DNA from: Mesoflavibacter sp.
GTDB lineage: Bacteria > Pseudomonadota > Alphaproteobacteria > UBA8366 > Aestuariispiraceae
Direction of reading: 5' to 3'
NCBI GenBank assembly: GCA_017792345.1
Contig: CP051228.1
Span: forward strand, 3,316,148 to 3,380,147
DNA length: 64,000 nt
A model generated the notes under the pieces. The model had not been told where the DNA came from, searched no databases, and worked only from the letters and a program-made list of their open reading frames with translations. Each line of letters starts with the position of its first letter. Position 1 is the stretch's first letter. The translations under genes and the position numbers were made by a program. This document shows, one piece after another, positions 1 through 9,147 of the stretch.

Positions 1-30
1 CTGGACCCCCGCCTCCGCGGGGGTGACCGG
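1..30. repeat. REP-like hairpin (family A)
   Basis: A GC-rich imperfect hairpin (CCCCGCC, short TCCG loop, CGGGGGT) next to a CTGGA element. It resembles the half-units found at 7.2, 8.8, 23.8 and 27.7 kb. The partner half probably lies outside the window. The rest of the stretch up to the first gene holds nothing I recognise. Confidence 0.55.
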
Positions 31-181
31 TGGGGAAAGCGCGTGCTTCTGTGAAAGCGCGGGAACACGGTATGGGGTGGGGCCGTCACGGCGATCCGCC
101 CAGCGTTCCCGAGCGGGAACCCGAAACTGAGTGTCTCAGGCGGTTTCATATGAAGACATGCCACTCTACATTGGCGGAACC

Positions 182-1045
182 ATGAACGCGATCACTCAGG
201 AACAGGCGGTCAATCGGACCACACTCAGCCGGCAGGACCATGTGTGCTTCTGGCGCGACCCGCGCTGGGACGATCTGGAATGCCTGCATGCCCGGTTTCT
301 GAATCATGTCTATTGCCCGCATATCCATGAAACCTATGCCATGGGCGTCATTCTGGACGGGATTGAGCGCTATACGCTGAAGGGCGTCCATTATGCCGCC
401 GGGGCCGGGGATATGGGCTTGGTCAATCCGGGGGAGCTGCATGACGGCTGCCCGGGGGAGGACGGCTATCAATACCGAATGTTCTATCCGACCGAGGCCT
501 TGATGGCGCGGATCGCGACCGAGGTGACGGGCAAGCCCGTCGACCGGGTCTATTTCCGCCAGGGCCTGGTGAAGGATCCGGACGTCTACGCCCTGCTGGC
601 CCGCGCGCATCTGTCGATGGAATATGCCGAGACCAATCTGAAGCGCGATTCCGACTTTCTGGAAGCCGCCGCCCTGCTGATCGAACGGCATGCCGACACC
701 AACCTGCCGCCGATCCAGGTCGGCCGGGAAGTCCGCGCCATCGCCACGGTCTGCGACTATGCCGAGGACCGGCTGGAGGAGGAGTTGGATCTGGACGAGT
801 TGGCCGGCCTGGTCGGTTTCAGCCGCTTTCAATTGATCCGCGCCTTCCGCCGCGAATTGGGCATAACGCCCCATGCCTGGATCATGAACCGCCGCGTCGC
901 CCGGGCGAAGCAATTGATGGCCGCCGGCACGCCCCCCGCCCAAACCGCCGCCGCCTGCGGCTTCTACGACCAAGCCCACCTGACCCGCAATTTCAAGGCG
1001 GTGACGGGGGTGACCCCGGCGAAGTATCGCGGCGCATTCCTGTGA
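182..1045 (+). CDS. AraC-family transcriptional regulator
   Basis: A 287-residue regulator. The N-terminal half is an AraC-type cupin sensor domain, with His residues around HIHETYAMGV and the fold-typical run GAGDMGLVNPGELHDG. The last ~95 residues are the double helix-turn-helix domain, including LDELAGLVGFSRFQLIRAF and the closing GFYDQAHLTRNFKAVTGVTP. I chose the ATG at 182 because a GGCGGAA ribosome-binding site precedes it; a GTG at 131 and an ATG at 158 are in frame but have no clear site. The effector is unknown. AraC proteins of this layout are often found near azlC/azlD exporters, which lie 1.3 kb downstream, but that link is inference. Confidence 0.88.
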   Translation: MNAITQEQAVNRTTLSRQDHVCFWRDPRWDDLECLHARFLNHVYCPHIHETYAMGVILDGIERYTLKGVHYAAGAGDMGLVNPGELHDGCPGEDGYQYRMFYPTEALMARIATEVTGKPVDRVYFRQGLVKDPDVYALLARAHLSMEYAETNLKRDSDFLEAAALLIERHADTNLPPIQVGREVRAIATVCDYAEDRLEEELDLDELAGLVGFSRFQLIRAFRRELGITPHAWIMNRRVARAKQLMAAGTPPAQTAAACGFYDQAHLTRNFKAVTGVTPAKYRGAFL

Positions 1046-1177
1046 TCTGACTACCGACCATTCGGTGGCGACTTTTTCGCTTTCTATTTTCCAAAGAAAA
1101 AACTATATTAATCGTACGGGTTGAATATTCTCATGAGTGCATGCGTTAAGCATGCATTTTTTCGTTTGGGGGCACCA

Positions 1178-1414
1178 ATGACTGAGAAGACTACCGCTGG
1201 AAATCCGGCGCCGGTGAAGGGGCCGGCGTCTTACTTCCCATCTATCGAAAAGAAATACGGTAAGCCGATTGCGGAATGGAAGGCGCTGATCCGAACGCGG
1301 CCGGACGCGAAACATATGGAATTGGTCAGTTGGCTGAAGGATGAACTCGGTCTTGGTCATGGCCACGCCAACGCGCTGGTTGCTCACACCCTCGCCGAAG
1401 ACAAGAAGAGGTAG
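1178..1414 (+). CDS. DUF4287 domain protein
   Basis: A 78-residue soluble protein with the DUF4287 signature: YFPSIEKKYGKPIAEWKALI, then a Lys/His-rich helix and GHGHANALVAHTL near the C-terminus. These small proteins have no settled biochemical role. The ATG at 1178 follows a strong purine run (TTTGGGGG). An upstream in-frame ATG at 1121 would add 19 residues unlike the family. The gene ends 10 bases before the DoxX-like gene and the two are probably cotranscribed. Confidence 0.8.
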   Translation: MTEKTTAGNPAPVKGPASYFPSIEKKYGKPIAEWKALIRTRPDAKHMELVSWLKDELGLGHGHANALVAHTLAEDKKR

Positions 1415-1424
1415 GAACAGCACT

Positions 1425-1826
1425 ATGAGCGATACATTGAAACGCCGGATCGGCTGGGGCCTGACGGGCCTGTTTGCTCTGTTCATCGCCGGGGCGTCGG
1501 TTACACCGAAACTGGCGGGTATGGATGTCGCGGGTGATACCCTCGCCGGTCTTGGATGGGATCCCGGTTACACGCTGTTGATCGGGATCATCGAGCTCGC
1601 TTGCCTTGTCCTCTATCTCGTGCCGCGTACCGCCGTGTTCGGCGCCGTCCTGATGACCGGTTTGCTCGGCGGGGCGATCGCGACCAATCTGCGCGCCGAC
1701 ATGCCGATGTTCAGTCACACCCTGTTCAGTGTCTATCTGGCACTGTTCATGTGGGGCGGGCTCTGGCTGCGCGACGCACGCTTGCGGGCGCTGTTCCCGT
1801 TTCGAACGGCCCAGCCTGAACTCTAA
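1425..1826 (+). CDS. DoxX-like membrane protein
   Basis: A 133-residue integral membrane protein with four predicted hydrophobic helices (about residues 8-28, 48-66, 71-90 and 97-117), the topology of the DoxX-like family. Conserved features include a Pro/Lys after the first helix (VTPKL) and Glu in ELACLVLYLVPRTA at helix 2. Function in this subfamily is not established; some DoxX relatives take part in quinone or thiol redox chemistry. The ribosome-binding site GAGGTAGGA overlaps the stop of the DUF4287 gene, suggesting translational coupling. Confidence 0.82.
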   Translation: MSDTLKRRIGWGLTGLFALFIAGASVTPKLAGMDVAGDTLAGLGWDPGYTLLIGIIELACLVLYLVPRTAVFGAVLMTGLLGGAIATNLRADMPMFSHTLFSVYLALFMWGGLWLRDARLRALFPFRTAQPEL

Positions 1827-1841
1827 CTGGCATCGGTTGGC

Positions 1842-2162
1842 TTAGCGCATGCGATCATAGGTGTGAAGGGCGGCGTCGTCCCAGTCTTTGGACGGGTCGT
1901 CATGGCAATATCGTAGGGCGATTGCATAGATTTGATCGTCATCTGCGCCGTTTCCGACTTCCGCGTCGTCCGCATAGTTCCGTCCGGTGAAATAGCCCAT
2001 CAGCCACCACTTGTTGTATTCCCTGTAATGTTCGTTCGCGTCCTCGCGTAGGACGGCCTCGCACCCCACGCTGAACTTTACGGTATAGGCCGGGGCGGCG
2101 GAGGAACTGGCAAGGTTGCAGGCGACGGCAAGTAAGATTGGAATGGAAACAGACATCTTCAT
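1842..2162 (-). CDS. small secreted protein, HdeA/Rap1a-like
   Basis: A 106-residue protein with an N-terminal signal peptide (MKMSVSIPILLAVACNLASS) and a mature domain of about 80 residues. The pattern GYFTGRNYAD, then DDDQIYAIALRYCHDDPSKD, then a final DAALHTYDRM is typical of the HdeA/Rap1a group of small helical periplasmic proteins, with two Cys (GCEAV and RYCHD) placed to form the usual disulfide. The role, for example acid chaperone or immunity-like, cannot be decided. It is convergent with the DoxX-like gene. Confidence 0.6.
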   Translation of the reverse strand: MKMSVSIPILLAVACNLASSSAAPAYTVKFSVGCEAVLREDANEHYREYNKWWLMGYFTGRNYADDAEVGNGADDDQIYAIALRYCHDDPSKDWDDAALHTYDRMR

Positions 2163-2371
2163 CGCGATTCCTCCTCAAGGATCGAAGACGCCAACGCGAT
2201 TGAAGTAAGCACCGTTTCTATGCGGCCTGCAGCAAAATTCCCATTTTCGGCATACCGAATGGAGGGGCGGGAGTCGCCGGTCTGCGTAACCCGCAATTTT
2301 CTACAATCATTTCGGTCGCCCCTGCCGCATATCTGTCGTCCTGACGAGATTTTGACGATTGGGAGCGTTTG

Positions 2372-3094
2372 ATGTTCTGGACTGAGTTTCGGCGCGGGTT
2401 TTTGGATATTCTGCCGTTGCTGGCGGGGGTGATGCCATTTGCGCTGCTGTTCGGCACGCTGGCGTCCCAGAAAGGGTTGAGCCCGGTGGAGATCGTTTTG
2501 ATGTGCGCGACGGTCTATGCTGGCGGGGCGCAGTTCGTGTCGATCGATGTCTGGGCGACGCCGGTTCCGGTCCTGGCCGTCGTGTTGGCGACGGGGCTGG
2601 CCAATGCGCGCTACTTCCTGATGGGGGCTGCGTTGCGACCGCATGTGACGGGCCTGTCCTGGCCGGCGCGGCTGTGGTTCGTTGGCATTCATTCCGACGA
2701 GACCTGGGCGATCGCGCTGAAACGGTCTCAGACGGCGGCGCTGACGCCGGGTTATGTGCTGGGGCTGACCGGGCTGTTCTATCTGAACTGGCCGTTTTGG
2801 TGCCTGATCGGGGCTTTGGTCGGCGGGCTGATCGACGACCCGGCGCGCTATGGGGCGGATTTCATGTTTGTGGCCATGTTCCTGTGCCTGATCCGGGGCA
2901 TGTGGCAGGGCCGGATCTCGCTGGTCGCGGTCGGCGCGTCGGCGGTGGCCGGGCTGGCGGCGCAGCAATTGCTGCCGGGCCATTGGTACATCTTCATCGG
3001 CGCGGTTTCCGGCATGCTGGCCGCCGCCGCCTTCTGGTCCCCGGGGTCGGGGCGCGACGAGAGTTGCGACGCCAAGCTGGAGGCGCGGACATGA
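2372..3094 (+). CDS. azlC: AzlC-family branched-chain amino acid exporter, large subunit
   Basis: A 240-residue inner-membrane permease subunit. The AzlC signature is present: GVMPFALLFGTLA near the N-terminus, then CATVYAGGAQFVSID, LANARYFLMGAALRP and HSDETWAIAL. AzlC works with AzlD as an amino-acid exporter. Start chosen at the ATG at 2372 behind GGGAGCG; the preceding in-frame TTG is less likely. The stop overlaps the azlD start in an ATGA tetranucleotide, a strong sign of coupled translation. Confidence 0.92.
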   Translation: MFWTEFRRGFLDILPLLAGVMPFALLFGTLASQKGLSPVEIVLMCATVYAGGAQFVSIDVWATPVPVLAVVLATGLANARYFLMGAALRPHVTGLSWPARLWFVGIHSDETWAIALKRSQTAALTPGYVLGLTGLFYLNWPFWCLIGALVGGLIDDPARYGADFMFVAMFLCLIRGMWQGRISLVAVGASAVAGLAAQQLLPGHWYIFIGAVSGMLAAAAFWSPGSGRDESCDAKLEART

Positions 3095-3390
3095 GCTTCG
3101 ATTCGATCCACCTGACCGCGATTCTGGGCATGGCCGCGGTTACCCTGGCGATGCGGTTCGGCGGCTATCTGCTGGTCCGATATGTCACTGTGACCGGGCG
3201 TGCGGCGGCGGCGATGGAGGCGATGCCGGTCGCGGTGCTGACGGCTCTGGTCGTCCCCACCGCGCTGGCAACCGGTCCGGCAGAGACGGTTGCCGCCGCC
3301 GTCACGCTGTTCGCGGCCTGGCGTCTGCCGATCATCGTCGCGGTCATCGTCGGGACTGCTGCCGTAGTGGCGCTGCGGCTGGTGGTCTGA
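3091..3390 (+). CDS. azlD: AzlD-family branched-chain amino acid exporter, small subunit
   Basis: A 99-residue membrane protein with three or four short helices. It shows the AzlD pattern AVTLAMRFGGYLLVRYV and MEAMPVAVLTALVVP, then a final hydrophobic stretch LPIIVAVIVGTAAVVAL. It begins inside the azlC stop codon (ATGA at 3091). It forms the two-component exporter with AzlC. Confidence 0.9.
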   Translation: MSFDSIHLTAILGMAAVTLAMRFGGYLLVRYVTVTGRAAAAMEAMPVAVLTALVVPTALATGPAETVAAAVTLFAAWRLPIIVAVIVGTAAVVALRLVV

Positions 3391-3481
3391 GTGCGCCGTC
3401 TGGCGGCGTCCTATCGCTTGTCCCAGCATTCACGAGACCTGTTACGGCATCAATGGGAGACATTTTCGACCAATCATCGTT

Positions 3482-3503
3482 GACAATTTATCGATAAATT
3501 GTC
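3482..3503. promoter_or_regulatory. perfect 22-bp palindrome in the hydantoinase promoter
   Basis: An 11-bp arm (GACAATTTATC) is followed directly by its exact reverse complement. A TTGACA hexamer at 3480-3485 overlaps the left arm and AT-rich -10 candidates lie around 3504-3512, so a bound protein would block RNA polymerase. The site sits 36 bases before the oxoprolinase start. Likely a repressor operator; the cognate regulator is not proven. Confidence 0.7.
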
Positions 3504-3538
3504 TTTGATAATCTTCCAACGCAACGGAGGATATCGGC

Positions 3539-6500
3539 ATGACGGCGTCACGCGAAGCGGAACCGCGCAAAGAGGGATGGCAGTTCTGGATCGACCGGGG
3601 CGGCACCTTCACCGATGTCGTCGCGCGCGCGCCGGGCGGGGCGCTGACCACCCATAAGCTGCTGTCCGAGAATCCCGAGGCCTATAAGGACGCGGCCGTT
3701 CAGGGTATCCGCGATCTGCTGGGCCTGAAGGCGGGCGATCCGATCCCGTCGGATCAAATCGACGCGGTGAAAATGGGCACCACCGTTGCGACAAATGCGC
3801 TGCTGGAGCGCAAGGGCGACCGGACACTGCTGGTCGTTACCGAAGGCTTCCGCGATCAGTTGCGCATCGCCTATCAGGCCCGTCCGCGCCTGTTCGACCG
3901 CAATATCCTGCTGCCCGAAATGCTGTATGAGCGGGTCGAGGAAGTGGTCGAGCGGGTCGACGCCAAGGACAAGGTTCTGACGCCGCTGGATCTCGACGAT
4001 TTGCGCCCGAAACTGCAGATGGCTTACGACGACGGCATCCGCGCCGTTGCCATCGTTCTGATGCACGGCTATCGCGTGCCGGATCATGAGAAGAAGGTCG
4101 CCGCGCTGGCGCGGGAGATCGGCTTCACCCAGGTATCCACCAGCCACGAGACCAGCCCGCTGATCAAATTCGTCGGGCGCGGTGATACGACCGTGGTCGA
4201 TGCCTATCTGTCGCCGATCCTGGGCCGCTATGTGCAGCAGGTCGCGGGCGAGCTGGGCGATGTCCGCCTGCAATTCATGCAATCCAATGGCGGCCTGACC
4301 GACGCCAAGCTGTTCCAGGGCAAGGACGCGATCCTGTCCGGTCCGGCGGGCGGTATTGTCGGGTCGGTGAAGACGGCGGAACAGGCCGGATTCGACAAGG
4401 TCATCACCTTCGACATGGGCGGCACGTCGACCGACGTCGCCCATTACGACGGTGAATACGAACGCGCCTTCGAAACCCTGGTCGCCGGGGTGCGGATGCG
4501 CGCGCCGATGATGCTGATCCACACCGTGGCCGCCGGCGGCGGGTCGATCTGTCAGTTCGACGGCGCCCGCTTCCGCGTCGGTCCGGAAAGCGCCGGCGCC
4601 AACCCCGGCCCGGCTGCCTATCGACGCGGCGGTCCGCTGGCCGTGACCGACTGCAACGTCATGCTGGGCAAGCTGCAGCCACAATTCTTCCCCGCCGTCT
4701 TCGGTCCAAACCAGGACGAGGCGCTGGACGCCGCCCCGGTGCGCGAGAAGTTCGAGGCGCTGGCGCAGGACGTCGAGGCTTCGACCGGTCAGAAACGGTC
4801 GCCCGAGGAAATCGCCGACGGGTTCCTGAAGATCGCCGTCGAGAACATGGCGAACGCGATCAAGAAAATCTCCGTTCAGCGCGGCTATGACGTCACCGAA
4901 TACGCCCTGCAATGCTTCGGCGGCGCGGGCGGGCAGCATGCCTGTCTGATCGCCGATACGCTGGGCATGACCAAGGTGCTGATCCATCCCTTTGCGGGCG
5001 TCCTGTCCGCCTATGGCATGGGGCTGGCCGATATCCGCGCCATGCGCGAACGGTCTGTCGAACAGCCGCTGAACGACGGCCTGCTGGCGCGTTTGGAACG
5101 CGAGCTGGCCGCCATGGCAGAAGAGGCCGAGGCTGAGCTTTTGAAACAGGACGTGCCGTCCGACCGGATCGAACTGCTGCGCAAGGTGCATATCCGCTAT
5201 GACGGGTCGGATACGGCGCTGGAAGTGCCCTATGGACCGCTGGACGAGATGGCGGAGGCATTCGAGACCTCCTATCGATCCCGTTTCGGGTTCCTGATGG
5301 GCGGGAAGGGGCTGGTTGCCTCCGCCCTCTCCGTGGAAGGCATCGGCCGGACCTTCGATCTGGCGTCGGACGATTTGGCGGCGCGCGCCGCCACACCGGA
5401 CCCGGTCGAGACGGTCACGACATATATGGCGGGCGATTTCGTCGAAACGCCGGTCTTCGACCGCGACCGCATGTCGGCGGGGCAGAAGGTGAAGGGGCCA
5501 GCGATCCTGATCGAACGGACCGGCACCAATGTCGTGGAGCCGGGTTGGGAAGCCGAGATGACCGCCATCGGCAATCTGGTCCTGACCCGCGTCGAGGCAT
5601 TGCCGCGTCAGGTAGCGATCGGCACCCAGGCCGATCCGGTGATGCTGGAAGTGTTCAACAACCTTTTCATGTCCATCGCCGAGCAGATGGGCTACACGCT
5701 CCAGAACACCGCCTATTCGGTGAATATCAAGGAGCGGCTGGACTTCTCCTGCGCGGTCTTCGATTCCGAGGGCAACCTGATCGCCAATGCGCCGCATATG
5801 CCGGTGCATCTAGGCTCCATGGGTGAAAGCGTCCGGGCCGTCGTGCGCAACAATGAAGGCACGATCAAGCCGGGCGACGCCTATGTCCTGAACAACCCGT
5901 ATAACGGCGGCACGCACCTGCCCGACGTCACCGTGGTGACCCCGGTCTTCCATGAGGATGGCAGCCGCATCCTGTTCTTCGTCGCCAGCCGCGGGCACCA
6001 TTCCGATATCGGCGGTCGCACGCCGGGTTCCGCCCCGCCGGATTCCGCGCATATCGACGAGGAAGGCGTGCTGATCGACAATTTCAAACTGGTCGATCAG
6101 GGCACCTATCGCGAAGAGGCCCTACGCGAGGTTCTGGCCTCGGCCAAATACCCGGCCCGCAACCCCGATCAGAATGTCGCCGACCTGCGCGCGCAATTGG
6201 CGGCGAATGAGAAGGGCGTCCAGGAACTGAACAAGATGGTCGGCCATTTCGGCCTGGACACGGTCGAGGCCTATATGGGCCACGTCCAGGACAATGCCGA
6301 AGAATCCGTACGCCGGGTCATCGATGTTCTGAAGGACGGGTCCTTCGAATACCCGATGGATAACGGCCAGAAGGTCAAGGTCGCGATCACCATCGACAAG
6401 GCGAAGCGCGGCGCGACCGTGGACTTCACCGGGACCAGCCCGCAGGGTCAGAACAATTTTAACGCCCCGGCGGCTGTCTGCCGGGCAGCGGTGCTCTATG

Positions 6501-7177
6501 TCTTCCGCACCCTGGTCGAGGACGACATCCCGATGAACGAGGGCTGTCTGAAGCCGATCGAGATCGTCCTGCCGGAAGATTGCATGCTGAATGCGCGCTA
6601 TCCCGGCGCGGTGATCGCGGGCAACGTGGAGACCTCGCAGATCGTGACCGACACGCTCTATGGCGCGCTGGGCGTCATGGCGGCGGCCCAGGGGACGATG
6701 AACAATTTCGTCTGGGGCAATGACCGGTATCAGTATTACGAAACCGTCTGCGGCGGGTCCGGCGCCGGTCCCGATTTCAATGGGACGGACGCCGTTCACA
6801 CCCATATGACCAACAGCCGCCTGACCGATCCGGAAATCCTGGAATGGCGCCTGCCGGTCCTGCTGCAGAAGTTTGAGATCCGTCGCGGCTCCGGCGGCAA
6901 GGGCATGCATCGCGGCGGCGACGGCGTCCGCCGGATCGTGCGGTTCCTGGAGGATATGGACGTCGTCATCCTGGCGAATCATCGCATCGTCCCGCCTTAC
7001 GGCATGGCGGGCGGTGAGGACGGTGCGGTCGGCCGCAACTGGATCGAACGCACCGACGGCAGCCGCGAGGACATGACGGCGACCGACATGCGCGCAGTGC
7101 AGGCTGGCGACGTCTTCGTGCTGGAAACACCCGGCGGCGGCGGCTTCGGCAAGGCGCGGGCCGAAGCGGCGGAGTAG
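3539..7177 (+). CDS. hydantoinase/5-oxoprolinase, fused A and B subunits
   Basis: A 1,212-residue cytosolic enzyme joining the HyuA/OXP1 ATPase half (to about residue 690) and the HyuB half in one chain, the arrangement of 5-oxoprolinases. The A half has the ASKHA nucleotide-binding pieces [12 protein letters not shown] (near residue 16), GPAGGIVGS and [12 protein letters not shown]. The B half starts around [20 protein letters not shown] and keeps [21 protein letters not shown] and [15 protein letters not shown]. The family opens cyclic amides with ATP (5-oxoproline, hydantoins, N-methylhydantoin); substrate cannot be chosen from sequence. RBS CGGAGG at 3525-3530. A perfect palindrome lies in the promoter and a MarR-type regulator gene lies downstream. 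Confidence 0.92.
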   Translation: MTASREAEPRKEGWQFWIDRGGTFTDVVARAPGGALTTHKLLSENPEAYKDAAVQGIRDLLGLKAGDPIPSDQIDAVKMGTTVATNALLERKGDRTLLVVTEGFRDQLRIAYQARPRLFDRNILLPEMLYERVEEVVERVDAKDKVLTPLDLDDLRPKLQMAYDDGIRAVAIVLMHGYRVPDHEKKVAALAREIGFTQVSTSHETSPLIKFVGRGDTTVVDAYLSPILGRYVQQVAGELGDVRLQFMQSNGGLTDAKLFQGKDAILSGPAGGIVGSVKTAEQAGFDKVITFDMGGTSTDVAHYDGEYERAFETLVAGVRMRAPMMLIHTVAAGGGSICQFDGARFRVGPESAGANPGPAAYRRGGPLAVTDCNVMLGKLQPQFFPAVFGPNQDEALDAAPVREKFEALAQDVEASTGQKRSPEEIADGFLKIAVENMANAIKKISVQRGYDVTEYALQCFGGAGGQHACLIADTLGMTKVLIHPFAGVLSAYGMGLADIRAMRERSVEQPLNDGLLARLERELAAMAEEAEAELLKQDVPSDRIELLRKVHIRYDGSDTALEVPYGPLDEMAEAFETSYRSRFGFLMGGKGLVASALSVEGIGRTFDLASDDLAARAATPDPVETVTTYMAGDFVETPVFDRDRMSAGQKVKGPAILIERTGTNVVEPGWEAEMTAIGNLVLTRVEALPRQVAIGTQADPVMLEVFNNLFMSIAEQMGYTLQNTAYSVNIKERLDFSCAVFDSEGNLIANAPHMPVHLGSMGESVRAVVRNNEGTIKPGDAYVLNNPYNGGTHLPDVTVVTPVFHEDGSRILFFVASRGHHSDIGGRTPGSAPPDSAHIDEEGVLIDNFKLVDQGTYREEALREVLASAKYPARNPDQNVADLRAQLAANEKGVQELNKMVGHFGLDTVEAYMGHVQDNAEESVRRVIDVLKDGSFEYPMDNGQKVKVAITIDKAKRGATVDFTGTSPQGQNNFNAPAAVCRAAVLYVFRTLVEDDIPMNEGCLKPIEIVLPEDCMLNARYPGAVIAGNVETSQIVTDTLYGALGVMAAAQGTMNNFVWGNDRYQYYETVCGGSGAGPDFNGTDAVHTHMTNSRLTDPEILEWRLPVLLQKFEIRRGSGGKGMHRGGDGVRRIVRFLEDMDVVILANHRIVPPYGMAGGEDGAVGRNWIERTDGSREDMTATDMRAVQAGDVFVLETPGGGGFGKARAEAAE

Positions 7178-7184
7178 GGGAAGG

Positions 7185-7375
7185 CCCCCTCACCCCGGCC
7201 CTCTCCCTCGAGGGAGAGGGAGTCCAAAGGGACGCCACCCCGGCGGAAGCCGGGGTCCAGGGGAGCGGGCGCGGGTGTGCCATCGGCTCTGGATTCCGGC
7301 TTTCGCCGGAATGACAAAATGGTTTGTCCCCCTCTCCTTGGGGAGAGGGTGGCCCGGAGGGCCGGGTGAGGGGAA
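7185..7375. repeat. nested inverted repeats (families C and A)
   Basis: An outer inverted repeat (CCCCTCACCC-type left arm near 7186, GGGTGAGGGG right arm ending near 7374) contains internal CTCTCCC/GGGAGAG hairpins. It encloses a pair of family A REP units (CCCCGGC..GCCGGGG at about 7238-7262 and TTCCGGC..GCCGGAA at about 7293-7311). It fills almost the whole gap between the hydantoinase and the MarR-like gene. Confidence 0.75.
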
Positions 7376-7396
7376 TTCTGGGAAGGAGCAATCGGC

Positions 7397-7906
7397 ATGG
7401 CCAGAAACCGCATCGTATCCTCGGCGCATCTCGTCTCCGACAAGGCGGCGGAACTGAGCGAATACGAATACGGGCTGATCGTCGCCTGGCACGCCTTTCA
7501 GCGCTGGGTGTCCCGCTGCATGGCGGCGGCGGGATATGGCGACCTGGGCTCCCTGGATGTTCTGGTCCTGCATTCGGTCAATCATCGCGACCGGCACAAG
7601 CGCCTGGCGGATATCTGCTTCACGCTGAATGTCGAAGACACGCACACCGTCAATTATGCGCTGAAAAAGCTTTTGAAGGCCGGGCTGGTCGAATCCGAGA
7701 AGCGCGGCAAGGAAGCCTTCTATGCCGCGACGGAATCCGGCCGGGAGGCCTGCCGCGTCTATCGTGAAGTTCGGGAATCCTGCCTGGTCGACGCGTTCGA
7801 GGCGCTGGGCGGATTGGACCCCGAGGAAATCGCCGACACCGCCCGGACCCTGCGCGCTTTGTCCGGTCTCTACGATCAGGCAGCGCGCAGCGCGACGAGC
7901 CTGTGA
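7397..7906 (+). CDS. MarR-type winged-helix regulator
   Basis: A 169-residue DNA-binding protein. The middle has the winged-helix layout: DRHKRLADICFTLNVEDTHT, then NYALKKLLKAGLVESEKRGKEAFYAATESGR, matching helix-turn-helix, recognition helix and wing of the MarR superfamily. N- and C-terminal helices would form the dimer interface. It starts behind a GGAAGGAG site right after the repeat block. Its stop overlaps the GTG/ATG region of the sulfotransferase gene, so the two are cotranscribed. It is a candidate reader of the palindrome at 3482-3503, but other targets are possible. Confidence 0.82.
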   Translation: MARNRIVSSAHLVSDKAAELSEYEYGLIVAWHAFQRWVSRCMAAAGYGDLGSLDVLVLHSVNHRDRHKRLADICFTLNVEDTHTVNYALKKLLKAGLVESEKRGKEAFYAATESGREACRVYREVRESCLVDAFEALGGLDPEEIADTARTLRALSGLYDQAARSATSL

Positions 7907-7908
7907 CC

Positions 7909-8787
7909 ATGGCCCGCCCCACGACTCTGGCCGGCATGCGGGCCGCACTGTCGGGCTTCGAAACCGGGGAGGGGTTCCGAAAGGGTCTGGCCTTCCAGCC
8001 GCAACCGACGGACGTCTTCATCTCGCCCTATTCGAAATGCGGCACGACCTGGATGCAGCAGATCGTCCATGGTCTGCGCAGCGGCGGAGACATGGCCTTC
8101 TCCGAAATCACGGAAGTTGTGCCCTGGATCGAGATGGCCCATGACCTCGGCCTCGACCCGGAGGCGCAGCGTTTCGAACCGCGCGCCTTCAAGAGCCATC
8201 TGCCCTGGCGCGACATTCCGAAGGGCGGGCGCTATATCGTCGTCTTCCGTGATCCGACGGATGCCTGCCTGTCCTTGTATAAATTCTTCGAAGGCTGGTT
8301 CTTCGAGACCGGCAGCATCGAATTCGAAGACTTCGCCCGGGACTTCTATCTGGGACGCGGCGACGACCACGGGTATTGGGTGCACACTGCCTCGTGGTGG
8401 GAGCAGCGGGACCGGGACGACGTTTTGCTGGTGTGCTTCGAGGGTCTGAAAGACGACCTGCCGAATGCCGTTCGGAAAGTGGCGCGATTCCTGGACCTGC
8501 CGGAAAGTGGCCCGGCTTTCGACGTCGCCGTCAAACAGGCGGGCTTCGACTTCATGAAGGCCCATGGCGGGCAGTTCGACGATCACCTTGTCCGCGAACG
8601 CCGCGATGCCGCCTGCGGCTTGCCGCCCGGCGGTAGCGCCTCCAAGGTCAGCACCGGTCTCGCCGGGGCTGCCAAGCCGATCATGTCCGACGAAACGCGC
8701 GCCGCGTTCGACGCGGAATGGCACCGGATGATGGGCGAACCGTTCGGCCTGTCGGACTATTCGACGTTGCGCGCGGCGCTGCGGTAA
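7909..8787 (+). CDS. PAPS-dependent sulfotransferase domain protein
   Basis: A 292-residue cytosolic enzyme of the Sulfotransfer_1 family, which moves sulfate from PAPS to a hydroxyl or amine. The 5'-phosphosulfate loop is visible as SPYSKCGTTWMQQIVHGL, and the 3'-phosphate motif as RYIVVFRDPTDACLSLYKFF. EVVPWIEM and the catalytic-region His in FKSHLPWRDIP fit the family. The conserved C-terminal GxxGxxK loop is seen only weakly. The ATG at 7909 is taken as start; a GTG two codons earlier overlaps the regulator stop as GTGA. The acceptor is unknown. Coupling to a MarR-type gene suggests ligand-controlled expression. Confidence 0.85.
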   Translation: MARPTTLAGMRAALSGFETGEGFRKGLAFQPQPTDVFISPYSKCGTTWMQQIVHGLRSGGDMAFSEITEVVPWIEMAHDLGLDPEAQRFEPRAFKSHLPWRDIPKGGRYIVVFRDPTDACLSLYKFFEGWFFETGSIEFEDFARDFYLGRGDDHGYWVHTASWWEQRDRDDVLLVCFEGLKDDLPNAVRKVARFLDLPESGPAFDVAVKQAGFDFMKAHGGQFDDHLVRERRDAACGLPPGGSASKVSTGLAGAAKPIMSDETRAAFDAEWHRMMGEPFGLSDYSTLRAALR

Positions 8788-8841
8788 CGTCGGAGTATCC
8801 CCCGGGTGGTTGCGAGCCAACAGGGCGAAATGCATCGCGAC

Positions 8842-8925
8842 GTCATCCCCGCGCAGGCGGGGATCCAGGGAATGGGGCACGATCATGCGGGCGGCTCTGG
8901 ATTCCCGCCTGCGCGGGAATGACGG
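8842..8925. repeat. paired REP element (family A)
   Basis: Two inverted copies of the GTCATCCCCGCGCAGGCGGG-type unit. The left unit is 8842-8870, ending GATCCAGGG; the right unit is 8897-8925, starting TCTGGATTCCC and ending GAATGACGG. The paired, head-to-head arrangement is like bacterial interspersed REP mosaics. Confidence 0.8.
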
Positions 8926-8960
8926 ATGGGGCATGTAATGCCGCGGATGCTGTGGGAAGG

Positions 8961-9090
8961 CTCCTGCCTTCGCAGGAGCACGGCAGATGTTGATCGTCGC
9001 GTTATCGTATTCCTGCGAAAGCAGGAATCTTCCATGGTCCGGCACAGTAGCCGGTGAGGAAGAAGGCTGCTGCTTTCGCAGGAGCACGGG
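8961..9090. repeat. family B hairpin repeat, one full and one partial unit
   Basis: The unit starts with CTCCTGCCTTCGCAGGAG, continues GATGTTGATCGTCG, then ATTCCTGCGAAAGCAGGAAT and TTCCATGGTCCGGCAC. The next unit begins 106 bases later at 9067 and stops after its first hairpin. The same unit recurs at 9.7-10.0 kb. Confidence 0.8.
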
Positions 9091-9147
9091 GTTCGGGTAT
9101 CTTGCTCACCCTGACATCATTGAAACGCATCCTTTGAAAGGTTCCCA

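Larger units (their letters stand above)
8788..9147. other. 360-bp gap filled by hairpin repeats
   Basis: I see no gene here. The gap holds a paired family A REP element, then about one and a quarter copies of the family B unit, and finally ~55 bases of leader before the isochorismatase-like gene. A GAAAGGTTCCC run serves as a weak ribosome-binding region for that gene. Confidence 0.7.

Noticed and set aside
3548-5809. A 753-codon open frame on the minus strand
   Set aside because: It lies wholly opposite the well-supported hydantoinase gene, its translation shows no family motif and has the His/Arg/Gln-rich look of antisense frames in high-GC DNA.
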